Shown one piece after another: positions 50,982 through 59,553 of a stretch of 64,000 nucleotides of DNA. The first letter of the stretch is position 1; every line of letters begins with the position of its first letter. Source of the stretch: Devosiaceae bacterium. GTDB taxonomy: Bacteria > Pseudomonadota > Alphaproteobacteria > Rhizobiales > Devosiaceae. The notes beneath the pieces are model-generated. The model saw only the letters and a program-made list of their open reading frames with translations. It was not told the origin of the DNA and made no database searches. The position numbers and the translations under genes were made by a program. The DNA lies in NCBI GenBank assembly GCA_021648375.1, contig JAKISW010000011.1:10831-74830 (forward strand). Reading direction: 5' to 3'.

Positions 50982-52421
50982 CTACATATTGAGTGCGCGA
51001 CCGTATGCGTCAAGTACGCTTTCTTTCATTGTTTCACTAATCGTTGGATGGGGAAAAATCGTATGCATCAATTCTTCTTCGGTAGTTTCCAGATTCATGG
51101 CCACCACAAAGCCCTGAATAAGTTCGGTTACCTCAACTCCAACCATGTGAGCACCCAGCAATTCGCCGGTTTTATCATCAAATATGGTTTTTACCATACC
51201 ATCAGACTCGCCAAGTGCCACCGCCTTGCCGTTGGCAATAAAGGGAAAACGACCTATCCTGACTTTGCGTCCCAGTTTTTTTGCCGCCGCCTCGGTCAGG
51301 CCGACACTTGCCACCTGTGGATCACAATAGGTACAACCGGGAATTTTTGATTTATCCAGCCCGTGGACTTTTTGTCCGGCGATAGTTTCAACACAAATTA
51401 TGCCCTCATGCTCGGCCTTATGGGCCAGCATTGGCGCCCCTGCCACATCACCAATGGCAAAAATACCCGCCACATTTGTGCGACCATGACCATCGACCAC
51501 AATGGTTGAGCGATCAATTTTTACACCAAGTTTTTCAAGGCCAAGGTTTTCGGTATTTCCCTGAATACCAACAGCAGAAATTAACACTTCAGCGCTGAGT
51601 TCTTCGGTTTTTTTATTGGGCAGTTCAACCTGGGCAATTATGCCGGTTTTGGTTTTTTCCACCTTGGCCACTTTGGTATCGGTGAGAATGCGAATACCGC
51701 GTTTTTCAAAGCGTTTGCGGGCCATGGCAGAAATTTCTGCATCTTCCACAGGCATCACCTGCCCCATCAATTCAACCACCGTAACTTCTGAACCCAGAGC
51801 CCGATAAAATGATGCAAATTCAATCCCGATAGCCCCGGAACCCATAACAACAATGGATTTGGGCAGTTTTTTGGGCTTCATTGCTTCAAAATAGGTCCAG
51901 ATTCTGTCCGCATCCGGCTCGATTCCCGGCAAAATTCTGGGACGTGCTCCGGTGGCAATGATGATGTTTTTACTTTTATAGGTGCCGGTGGGCAAAATTC
52001 CGCGCGGTTTGGGATTTTGTGGCTCAACAGCCGGTTTTTTGGTTTCTCTGACCAGAACTTCTCCAGCCTTTACAATTGTGCCCTCCCCCCAGATCACGTC
52101 GATTTTGTTCTTCTTCATTAAAAAACCAATGCCCGAGCTCATCTGTTTGGTAATCCCGCGAGAGCGCTTAACCACGGCTTCCATATCTGCGGAGAATTTT
52201 TCTACCTTTAATCCATAATCCTTGGCATGGGCCATGTGGGAATATACTTCAGCCGAGCGCAAAAGCGCCTTGGTGGGTATACATCCCCAATTGAGGCAAA
52301 TGCCCCCCATATGCTCGCGCTCGACGATTGCAACCTTTAACCCGAGTTGCGCGGCGCGAATGGCGGCGACATAACCACCGGGGCCTGATCCCAAAACGAT
52401 CACATCGTAAATATCTGCCAT
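50982..52421 (-). CDS. lpdA: Dihydrolipoyl dehydrogenase (E3)
   Basis: A 479-residue FAD disulphide oxidoreductase. FAD binding: VIVLGSGPGGYVAAIRAA; redox-active disulphide: GGICLNWGCIPTKALL; NAD part: IVVMGSGAIGIEFASFYRALG; C-terminal His-Glu pair: HTIFPHPTISE. It reoxidises the lipoyl groups of PdhC (and other 2-oxo acid complexes). No fused lipoyl domain is present, unlike some E3 proteins. It follows pdhC after 58 bases. Confidence 0.95.
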   Translation of the reverse strand: MADIYDVIVLGSGPGGYVAAIRAAQLGLKVAIVEREHMGGICLNWGCIPTKALLRSAEVYSHMAHAKDYGLKVEKFSADMEAVVKRSRGITKQMSSGIGFLMKKNKIDVIWGEGTIVKAGEVLVRETKKPAVEPQNPKPRGILPTGTYKSKNIIIATGARPRILPGIEPDADRIWTYFEAMKPKKLPKSIVVMGSGAIGIEFASFYRALGSEVTVVELMGQVMPVEDAEISAMARKRFEKRGIRILTDTKVAKVEKTKTGIIAQVELPNKKTEELSAEVLISAVGIQGNTENLGLEKLGVKIDRSTIVVDGHGRTNVAGIFAIGDVAGAPMLAHKAEHEGIICVETIAGQKVHGLDKSKIPGCTYCDPQVASVGLTEAAAKKLGRKVRIGRFPFIANGKAVALGESDGMVKTIFDDKTGELLGAHMVGVEVTELIQGFVVAMNLETTEEELMHTIFPHPTISETMKESVLDAYGRALNM

Positions 52422-52479
52422 GATTTCCTCTGATAGCTAAGTTATTGTTTTTATTCAAGTTCCGCAAAAAACCCTAACC

Positions 52480-53793
52480 CTAGGCCAGCATCAATACCGG
52501 GTTTTCGATCATCTTTTTAAAAGCGCCAAGCAATTGAGCACCAAGCGCCCCATCCACCGAACGATGATCGCAAGAAAGGGTGACATTCATAAAGGTGCCG
52601 GTTTTAACCTGGTCATCTTTTGCATAAACCTGCTCCTGCCCGGCACCCACCGCCAAAATCGTGCCGTGAGGTGGATTGATAACCGCCGAAAAATGCTTGA
52701 TGCCAAACATGCCAAGATTTGAAACGGCGCTTGAGCCACCCTGATATTCGTGGGGAGCCAGCTTTTTGCTTCTGGCACGAATTGCATAATCACGCACTTC
52801 ATCAGAAATCTGGCGCAAGGATTTCGTCTCAGCCGAACGCACTACAGGAGTGAATAATCCACCCGGAACCGCAACGGCCACCGCCACATCGGAACTCTTA
52901 TGATAAAGAATTGAATCTCCGGCCCATGTGGCATTGGCATCAGGCACCTGCTGCAGGGCCAAAGCCCAGGCTTTCATAATAAAATCATTCACCGATAGTT
53001 TGTAATCAGGCTTGCCCTCTTTGCTTTTTGGCGCAGCACCATTGATTTTTGATCGAGCCGCCAAAAGATTGTCGATGTGACAATCAATGGTCAGATAAAA
53101 ATGCGGAATGGTCTGTTTGGCCTCGGTAAGACGGGCCGCAACCACTTTGCGCATGCCATCATTGGGCCGCAGCTCATAGGTTCCCTCTTCATAAAGAGCA
53201 CGAACCTCAGCAGCGCCCATTCCAGAAGCAAGCGCTGTTTTTGCACTCGATGCAGCTTTTGCAGGTACACCGTCACGAAGGGCTTTTTCCACATCAGATT
53301 TAACCACCCGCCCTTTAGGGCCGGAACCGGTAATGGCCGAAATATCAATGCCTGCATCTTTAGCTATGCGGCGAGCCAATGGAGATGAGAACACCCTTGT
53401 CGAATTTGATTTGACAGCAGGAGCTGTTTTAACAGGAGCTGTTTTAGCAGGGGCAGATACAACAGAAGTTGGCGCGACCGAATCGGGTGCAGCAGCAGGC
53501 ACAGTTGATGCAGCAGAAACGGGAACGTCGCCAATATCAGATACGCTCTCCCCCTCCTCCAGCAAAATTGCAATTACCGAATTCACCGCAACATTTTCGG
53601 TGCCGTCAGCAACCAGGATTTTGCCGATTGTGCCCTCATCCACAGCTTCCACTTCCATGGTTGCCTTGTCGGTTTCAATCTCGCAAATCACGTCACCAGC
53701 AACAACTTTATCGCCTTCTTTAACGTGCCATTTGGCCAAAATTCCCTCTTCCATGGTCGGAGAAAGCGCAGGCATGGTTATATTTATCGGCAT
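52480..53793 (-). CDS. pdhC: Pyruvate dehydrogenase E2, dihydrolipoamide acetyltransferase
   Basis: A 437-residue protein with one N-terminal lipoyl domain (lysine in EIETDKATMEVEAVDEG), an Ala/Pro-rich linker (about 95-130), a peripheral subunit-binding domain (SSPLARRIAKDAGIDISAI) and the acyltransferase core with the catalytic His/Asp in LSCDHRSVDGALGAQ. The linker is encoded by short repeats (KTAPVKTAP). It forms the core of the complex with PdhA, PdhB and Lpd. Confidence 0.95.
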   Translation of the reverse strand: MPINITMPALSPTMEEGILAKWHVKEGDKVVAGDVICEIETDKATMEVEAVDEGTIGKILVADGTENVAVNSVIAILLEEGESVSDIGDVPVSAASTVPAAAPDSVAPTSVVSAPAKTAPVKTAPAVKSNSTRVFSSPLARRIAKDAGIDISAITGSGPKGRVVKSDVEKALRDGVPAKAASSAKTALASGMGAAEVRALYEEGTYELRPNDGMRKVVAARLTEAKQTIPHFYLTIDCHIDNLLAARSKINGAAPKSKEGKPDYKLSVNDFIMKAWALALQQVPDANATWAGDSILYHKSSDVAVAVAVPGGLFTPVVRSAETKSLRQISDEVRDYAIRARSKKLAPHEYQGGSSAVSNLGMFGIKHFSAVINPPHGTILAVGAGQEQVYAKDDQVKTGTFMNVTLSCDHRSVDGALGAQLLGAFKKMIENPVLMLA

Positions 53794-53807
53794 TTTTGCT
53801 TTTTCCT

Positions 53808-55211
53808 TTAAGTGCGATAGGTGACAGCTTTAAGTGCTGCCACTACTTCATCAACATTTGGCAGAGCCAGTTTTTCCAGATTTGCCGCATAGGGCATCGG
53901 AACATCCTTACCACTAACTCTGGTAACCGGAGCATCAAGATAGTCAAAGGCCAATTCCATCAGGCGAGCTGAAATATCCCCCCCGACAGAACATTGTGGC
54001 CATCCCTCTTCGACAATTACACAGCGACCGGTTTTTTTCACCGAATTAACCAGCGTTTCAACATCAAGCGGTCGGATTGTACGCAGATCAATCAGTTCCA
54101 CATCAACACCTTCACCAACAAGTTTTTCCGCAGCTTCGGTGGCATATTTCATCCCGATTGAATAGGAAATCAGGGTTACATCGCTTCCGGGGCGAACAAT
54201 TTTTGCCTTGCCAATAGGCAAAACGAAATCATCCATTTTGGGCACTTCAAAAACCTGGCCGTAAAGCAGCTCATTTTCTAAAAACACCACAGGATTATTG
54301 GATTTGATGGCAGCTTTTAACAGGCCCTTTGCATCAGCTGCACTATAGGGGGCAATTACCGTCAGGCCGGGAACATTCGCATACCATGGAGTAAAATCCT
54401 GCGAGTGCTGGGCACCAACTCTGGAAGCTGCTCCATTGGCTCCGCGAAACACAACCGGCGCATGCACCTGTCCACCCGACATATAAAGCTGTTTAGCGGC
54501 TGAATTGATAATCTGATCAATTGCCTGCATGGCGAAATTAAACGTCATGAATTCAACAATCGGTTTAAGACCGGCAAAGGCCGCCCCGATGGCAATTCCG
54601 GTAAATCCATGCTCGGTAATCGGCGTATCAACAACCCGTCTCTCACCAAATTCATCCAGCAAACCTTGAGAGATTTTATATGCCCCCTGATATTGCGCCA
54701 CTTCTTCGCCCATCAAAAATACATTTTCATCCAGGCGCATTTCTTCGGCCATGGCCTCATTAAGGGCCTGCCGCACACTCATTTCGACCATTTCCACACC
54801 CTCAGGCAGGTCCGGGTCGGCTTGGGGGGTGAATGGTGGCGCAACAGCACTTGCCGCAACAGGCTGAGCAGTTTGCGACACCTCTGCCGCTATGTTTTCG
54901 CTGGCAATCGGCTTAACTTGAGCAATGCTGGCATCAACGGCACTAGTGCCAATCGCTGTTGCGCTCTCCCCCTCTTCCAGCAAAATCGCAATTACGGTAT
55001 TTACCGCTACATTTTCGGTTCCATCAGCAATGAGAATTTTGCCGATTGAGCCTTCATCCACGGCTTCCACTTCCATGGTTGCCTTATCGGTTTCAATTTC
55101 ACAAATTACATCGCCGGGGGCGACATTTTCGCCCTCTTTAACCAGCCATTTTGCAAGGGTTCCCTCTTCCATGGTGGGAGAAAGTGCAGGCATGAGAATT
55201 TCAATTGGCAT
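53808..55211 (-). CDS. pdhB: Pyruvate dehydrogenase E1 beta subunit with N-terminal lipoyl domain
   Basis: A 467-residue protein. The first 80 residues are a lipoyl domain almost identical to that of PdhC (EIETDKATMEVEAVDEG), followed by an Ala-rich linker and the E1 beta transketolase-like domain (VFLMGEEVAQYQGAYKISQGL, RVVDTPITEHGFTGIAIG). The lipoyl-E1 beta arrangement is typical of Rhizobiales and some other alphaproteobacteria. It lies between pdhA (12-base gap) and pdhC (14-base gap). Confidence 0.95.
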   Translation of the reverse strand: MPIEILMPALSPTMEEGTLAKWLVKEGENVAPGDVICEIETDKATMEVEAVDEGSIGKILIADGTENVAVNTVIAILLEEGESATAIGTSAVDASIAQVKPIASENIAAEVSQTAQPVAASAVAPPFTPQADPDLPEGVEMVEMSVRQALNEAMAEEMRLDENVFLMGEEVAQYQGAYKISQGLLDEFGERRVVDTPITEHGFTGIAIGAAFAGLKPIVEFMTFNFAMQAIDQIINSAAKQLYMSGGQVHAPVVFRGANGAASRVGAQHSQDFTPWYANVPGLTVIAPYSAADAKGLLKAAIKSNNPVVFLENELLYGQVFEVPKMDDFVLPIGKAKIVRPGSDVTLISYSIGMKYATEAAEKLVGEGVDVELIDLRTIRPLDVETLVNSVKKTGRCVIVEEGWPQCSVGGDISARLMELAFDYLDAPVTRVSGKDVPMPYAANLEKLALPNVDEVVAALKAVTYRT

Positions 55212-55223
55212 CTTCTAAAACCC

Positions 55224-56258
55224 CTAAGCTGTTATATCTGTCCAGAGTTCGGATACATCCGGCTCTGGCGCTTCTGTGGCAAAATCTGCGGCTTCGCTAA
55301 CGATTGCGCGCACTTGTTTTTCGATCTTTTTCAAATCGTCTTCTGTCGCGTGATTTTCAGCCAAAATTCTGCTTTTTACCTGCTCGATCGGATCGCGCTC
55401 AGAGCGCATGGATTGCACTTCTTCTTTCGAGCGATATTTAGCCGGATCAGACATGGAATGACCTCTATAACGATAAGTCAGCATTTCAAGAATATATGGC
55501 CCTTTGCCACTTCTGGCATGTTCGATAGCGCGTGAAGCAGCATCGCGCACATAGCGCACATCCATGCCATCAACCTGCTCACCGGGAATGCCAAAACTAA
55601 CCCCGCGCTGAGAAAGATCGGTGGTGGAAGACGAGCGCTCAATAGAAGTACCCATGGCATATTTGTTGTTTTCAATAATATAGACCACTGGCAAATCCCA
55701 AAGCTTGGCCATATTAAAGCTCTCATAAACCTGCCCCTGATTGGCAGCACCATCGCCAAAATAGGTCAGGGAGACATTATCCTCACCCCGATATTTATAG
55801 GCAAAGGCAAGACCTGTACCAAGGGAGACCTGCGCCCCCACAATGCCATTGCCCCCATAAAAGCGCTTATCGGTGGAGAACATATGCATGGAGCCACCCT
55901 TGCCTTTTGACAAGCCGCTGGCACGCCCGGTCAACTCGGCCATAACTCCGTTGGGATCAATTCCGACCGCCAGCATATGCCCGTGATCCCGATAGGAAGT
56001 TATTGAACTATCGCCCTTTTTTGAGGCCATGTGAATGCCGGTAACCACCGCTTCCTGTCCGATATAAAGGTGGCAAAACCCACCAATTAATCCCATGCCA
56101 TACATCTGGCCCGCTTTTTCTTCAAATCGACGGATTAGCAGCATTTCGGAAAAGGCATTCAATTCATCCTTGGCAGAAAAATCCGGAACATTTGGCCTTG
56201 CTGCAGATTTAGATGTATTTTTGGGTTTGGAAGATTTTACATTCGCCTTGCGAACCAT
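55224..56258 (-). CDS. pdhA: Pyruvate dehydrogenase E1 alpha subunit
   Basis: A 344-residue ThDP-dependent subunit. GSSMHMFSTDKRFYGGNGIVG-type motif is present at the middle (GKGGSMHMFS, FYGGNGIVGAQ), and ThDP binding shows in LTYFGDGAANQGQVYESFNMA. The phosphorylation-loop-like YRGHSMSDPAKYRSKEE is also typical. The ATG at 56258 is used because AAGGAT precedes it at good spacing and MVRKANVKSSKPK is the usual kind of N terminus; the longer frame has Cys-rich non-conserved residues. Confidence 0.96.
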   Translation of the reverse strand: MVRKANVKSSKPKNTSKSAARPNVPDFSAKDELNAFSEMLLIRRFEEKAGQMYGMGLIGGFCHLYIGQEAVVTGIHMASKKGDSSITSYRDHGHMLAVGIDPNGVMAELTGRASGLSKGKGGSMHMFSTDKRFYGGNGIVGAQVSLGTGLAFAYKYRGEDNVSLTYFGDGAANQGQVYESFNMAKLWDLPVVYIIENNKYAMGTSIERSSSTTDLSQRGVSFGIPGEQVDGMDVRYVRDAASRAIEHARSGKGPYILEMLTYRYRGHSMSDPAKYRSKEEVQSMRSERDPIEQVKSRILAENHATEDDLKKIEKQVRAIVSEAADFATEAPEPDVSELWTDITA

Positions 56259-56483
56259 ATTGCGATCCTTTTTTAGATAATTTATTTGCCAGCAGCAAAA
56301 ATCTTTACCGAACAAAGCAAAATAAACGCCCAGTCTGATTTGGCCGCACTTTATATAACCCAAACAAAAGCGGCAAAGCCTGAATTGCACTCACTATCAA
56401 GCAAAAAACCTAGCTATGATATAGAAATAAAACAATAAACCTAAAACAGGTTAATTATGAAAATAAACCGGAATCAGGTTAAA

Positions 56484-56804
56484 TCAAATTTGCCCGGGCA
56501 AAACCACAATAATATCATCCGGGTCAGCCATAGACAAAAGCTCTCTGGCCTTCTCGTTAATGATATCCGGGTCAAGACGATCCGGGTCAAACAGTGAAAT
56601 GCGATGACGGTATGCGTCAATTTGAGCTTGCAAAACACTGGTTTCTTTTTGCATGTCCTCAATCTCGGCCAGCATCTCTCCCTGACTTTCCAAGCCAAAG
56701 CGGCCATTAACCGCCCCATAGCCTAGATAGACCTGAAAACTTATCAAAAGCGCACCAATGAAAAAATGCCTGAATAGTGCAGGCCGTTTTAATCGTGTGG
56801 TCAT
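56484..56804 (-). CDS. ftsB: Cell division protein FtsB/DivIC family
   Basis: A 106-residue bitopic protein: a short basic N terminus, one membrane helix (about 14-31) and a periplasmic coiled coil (LAEIEDMQKETSVLQAQIDAY), then the family end DPDIINEKARELLSMADPDDII. It joins FtsL and FtsQ in the divisome. Location upstream of pdhA is conserved in Rhizobiales. Start at 56804 gives a normal length. Confidence 0.9.
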   Translation of the reverse strand: MTTRLKRPALFRHFFIGALLISFQVYLGYGAVNGRFGLESQGEMLAEIEDMQKETSVLQAQIDAYRHRISLFDPDRLDPDIINEKARELLSMADPDDIIVVLPGQI

Positions 56805-57051
56805 ATTTTAGCGGCTCCGCATACCCGGCCATAAACTCAAAAGCAAAATATATGAAAGCAGTTAAAGTTTGATGGACAAATGCATAAATTACGTAACATT
56901 CCAACAGTTGCAAAAATCGCTCTTTGTAGAAAATTCTACAGTTGTTACCAATAATTTCAAATCTTACTAATATTTTATATGACAATATTGGCAAATTAAG
57001 ATACGCAACTACTTAAATTATATGAGAGTATTTTTCTCAAAATCACTTCCT

Positions 57052-57065
57052 TTGACTTCAGTCAA
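57052..57065 (+). promoter_or_regulatory. FNR/FixK-type box upstream of cytochrome c
   Basis: TTGAC-N4-GTCAA, a dyad that matches the general FNR/FixK form (TTGAT-N4-ATCAA, with G/C variants in rhizobia). The perfect palindrome extends to 57050-57067. It is centred about 35 bases before the cytochrome c ATG. This is close for class II activation, which would place the transcript start near or past the start codon, so repression or an extended reading is possible. Confidence 0.4.
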
Positions 57066-57093
57066 AGCAAACAAAAAATTGGTGGAATAAACT

Positions 57094-57546
57094 ATGCTTA
57101 AAAAAATCCGGGGCCTTTTTATGCCAATTCTGATTGGTGGCGTGATGATCGGGGGAATATTCATTTTATTTTCTGGTGGCAATGGAGCAGGCAACGGCCC
57201 AAGCCAGTCGCCAAGTCTCGCCAACGTAATTGTCCCTGAATTGTCTTTGCTGGCACAACAGGGCGAAGAACTTTTTAATGTTAATTGTGCCGCCTGTCAC
57301 GGCGACAATGCCGGCGGAACAGACAATGGCCCGGCTCTTGTTCATGATATATATAATCCCGGTCACCACCCGGACCAGGCATTTGTTCGCGCTGCGATCA
57401 CCGGCGTTCGCGCCCACCACTGGGGATTTGGCAACATGCCTCCGGTTGAAGGAATTACCCAGGAAGAAGTGCTGGTAATTGCCCGCTATGTACGCGAATT
57501 ACAACAGGCGAACGGCATTGCCACCCTGCCCCATGATATGCAGTAA
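57094..57546 (+). CDS. Membrane-anchored monohaem cytochrome c
   Basis: A 150-residue class I-type cytochrome c. An N-terminal uncleaved or signal helix (residues 9-28) is followed by a Gly/Asn/Ser-rich linker and the haem domain with CAACHGDNAGG; the distal Met ligand is probably in GFGNMPPVEG. It resembles small c-type cytochromes that donate electrons to terminal oxidases. It is alone on the plus strand between ftsB and tig. An FNR/FixK-like dyad lies upstream. Its precise electron partners cannot be read from sequence. Confidence 0.88.
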   Translation: MLKKIRGLFMPILIGGVMIGGIFILFSGGNGAGNGPSQSPSLANVIVPELSLLAQQGEELFNVNCAACHGDNAGGTDNGPALVHDIYNPGHHPDQAFVRAAITGVRAHHWGFGNMPPVEGITQEEVLVIARYVRELQQANGIATLPHDMQ

Positions 57547-57639
57547 TTTTTCAAATCACCAAACCCGCTCAACAGGCCGTCAAGACGACATCTGTTGACG
57601 GATAGAAGTATCAACGAGCATATTAAACCTCAGCCCCAT

Positions 57640-57675
57640 AAAAAAACCCTGAGCCGCAATACGAGGCTCAGGGTT
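57640..57675 (-). terminator. Rho-independent terminator of tig
   Basis: A perfect 11-bp stem (57645-57655 with 57665-57675) with a nine-base loop. On the minus strand it is followed by a run of T (57640-57646 read as A on the plus strand). It lies 42 bases after the tig stop. Confidence 0.9.
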
Positions 57676-57717
57676 GGATATAATTTTATAAAAGAAGGGC
57701 GCACTAAGCGCTTATGA

Positions 57718-59106
57718 CTATTCTTCTTCTTCGTTGACCAGTTTGTTCAACTCGTCACGGCTCATTTCAACTTCACTGGTCTGGGCAAGCTCTTCAACAA
57801 AGGTAACTACTTTGTTTTCAAATACCGGCGCACGCAGCCCGGCCAAAGCCTGCTGGTTTTTCAGGTAATAGTCATATATTTCCTGCTCTTTACCCGGAAA
57901 GCGCTTAACTTCGGCAATCAAAGCCTGCTGATGTTCTTCATCAGTCACCTCAATTTTATTTTCATTGCCAACTTCTGCAACAACCAACCCAAGCCTTACC
58001 CGGCGCTCTGCAATAGAGTGATATTGCTCCCGAGATTCTTCTTCGGTTGAACCCTCGTCTTCAAAAGTTTTTTTATGTTGTTCCAGCTCCTGGGTAACTC
58101 GACTCCAGATTGCTTCAAATTCATTTTCCACCAATTGTTCCGGCAGATCAAATTTGTGTCCCTCGTCAAGCGCATCCAGAATAATACGTTTTACCCGCTG
58201 TTGAGAAAGCGAAGCATGGTTCGCCTTAATTTGCGAACGCACCATATCATTTAATGCTTCAAGATTGTCCATGCCAAGCTTTTTGGCGAACTCATCATCA
58301 AGCTTAGCCTCTTTTGGGCCGTCCACATGCAATATTTCCACATCAAATACTGCATCTTTTCCCGCCAGCTCGCTATTGGAATAATCCTTGGGGAAAGTAA
58401 CTTTTACCTGGTTTTTATCGCCTTTTTTCATCCCGATAAGCTGTTCTTCAAATCCGGGAATATACTGCCCGGCTCCAACTACCAGATGGGCATGATCGCT
58501 GGCACCGCCTTCAAAGGCTTCGCCATCAATTTTACCAACGAAATTCAGCCCTACGCGATCTTCCGTGACGATTTTGTCGGCGTCTTTTTTGCCTTCATAT
58601 TCACGCTGTTCAGAGAAAATTCTTTTAACTTCTTTTTTCACATCGTCTTCGTTAAGCGGTACAACCGGCTTTTCGATTTTGATTGATTTGAAATCCATCA
58701 ATTTTACTTCAGGCAAAACTTCATAAGCAACAGAAAATTCCAGATCCGCTTCACCCTTCATAACCCGGTTAATGTGGCTCTGGTCTTCGCTCATATCAAC
58801 CTTTGGCTGCATGGCCGATTTTTCATCTCTATCATTCAGAGTATCCTGAACCAAATTATTGATGGCTTCCTGAATTACTTCAGACATCACCTGCGGACCA
58901 TATACGGATTTCAGATGCGACACCGGCACTTTGCCCGGACGAAAGCCCTTAATATTGGCCTTGCCCTTCATCTCATCAAGCTTTGCGTCCTGACGCGCTT
59001 TAAGATCAGAGGCCAGAACAACCATTTCAAGCTTTCGCTTTAGTCCTTCGTTCAAAACTTCATTAACCTTAGCTGCACCATCTTTTGCGTTTTTCTTCGC
59101 TGCCAT
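57718..59106 (-). CDS. tig: Trigger factor (ribosome-associated peptidyl-prolyl isomerase)
   Basis: A 462-residue chaperone. The ribosome-binding signature is in MKGKANIKGFRPGKVPVSHL, the FKBP domain in EDRVGLNFVGKIDGEAFEGG, and the long helical C-terminal chaperone arms end in an acidic tail (NKLVNEEEE). It binds nascent chains at the 50S exit tunnel. A strong terminator follows. tRNA-Leu lies upstream on the same strand. Confidence 0.96.
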   Translation of the reverse strand: MAAKKNAKDGAAKVNEVLNEGLKRKLEMVVLASDLKARQDAKLDEMKGKANIKGFRPGKVPVSHLKSVYGPQVMSEVIQEAINNLVQDTLNDRDEKSAMQPKVDMSEDQSHINRVMKGEADLEFSVAYEVLPEVKLMDFKSIKIEKPVVPLNEDDVKKEVKRIFSEQREYEGKKDADKIVTEDRVGLNFVGKIDGEAFEGGASDHAHLVVGAGQYIPGFEEQLIGMKKGDKNQVKVTFPKDYSNSELAGKDAVFDVEILHVDGPKEAKLDDEFAKKLGMDNLEALNDMVRSQIKANHASLSQQRVKRIILDALDEGHKFDLPEQLVENEFEAIWSRVTQELEQHKKTFEDEGSTEEESREQYHSIAERRVRLGLVVAEVGNENKIEVTDEEHQQALIAEVKRFPGKEQEIYDYYLKNQQALAGLRAPVFENKVVTFVEELAQTSEVEMSRDELNKLVNEEEE

Positions 59107-59217
59107 AAGAATTTAAATCCCGTAACTTAAGCTTATCGTCCGAATATCATCGGCTCAGGTTTATGTCTGGTTCGGCAAAATGCACTGCATATATAGTGAA
59201 AATTGCCTTATTAGTTT

Positions 59218-59251
59218 GGCGAACTTCACCTAATGATTGGTGAAGTTCGCC
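59218..59251. repeat. Perfect 13-bp inverted repeat between tRNA-Leu and tig
   Basis: GGCGAACTTCACC (59218-59230) and its exact complement (59239-59251) enclose an 8-base loop. It begins six bases from the 3' end of the tRNA gene. There is no T run on either side, so it is not a classic intrinsic terminator, but it could cap or help process the tRNA transcript. Confidence 0.85.
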
Positions 59252-59257
59252 TTATAA

Positions 59258-59342
59258 TGGTGCGGGTGGAGGGACTTGAACCCCCACGCCTTGCGGCACA
59301 AGAACCTAAATCTTGCGTGTCTACCAATTTCACCACACCCGC
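59258..59342 (-). tRNA. tRNA-Leu (anticodon UAG)
   Basis: An 85-base gene on the minus strand with encoded CCA at 59258-59260. The acceptor stem pairs GCGGGTG with CACCCGC, the T arm has GGTTCAAGTCC, and the anticodon stem CAAGA/TCTTG encloses TTTAGGT, so the anticodon is UAG, reading CUN leucine codons. The variable arm is long, as required for leucine tRNAs. Confidence 0.96.
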
Positions 59343-59553
59343 GAAGCGCACAACTCTCATTGCGCGCGAATTTTGCGCCGGTCTATCCTTTATTTGCCGA
59401 GCAGTCAAAGCATTGTTGCAATATTAAAGCATTGAATTTGAAATTTCCTTTGCTGAGCCTTAAAAATCAGTGGAAACAGCCCTGAATTCACCTATATGCA
59501 TCATTCGTCAGGCAAGCCACATCAGGTGAATTTCATCGGACAGGAGAAGAACA

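Noticed and set aside
59258..59342. Integration site (attachment site) at the tRNA-Leu gene
   Set aside because: There is no integrase, no duplicated tRNA end and no accessory island nearby; flanking genes tig and the serine hydrolase look like normal chromosome.
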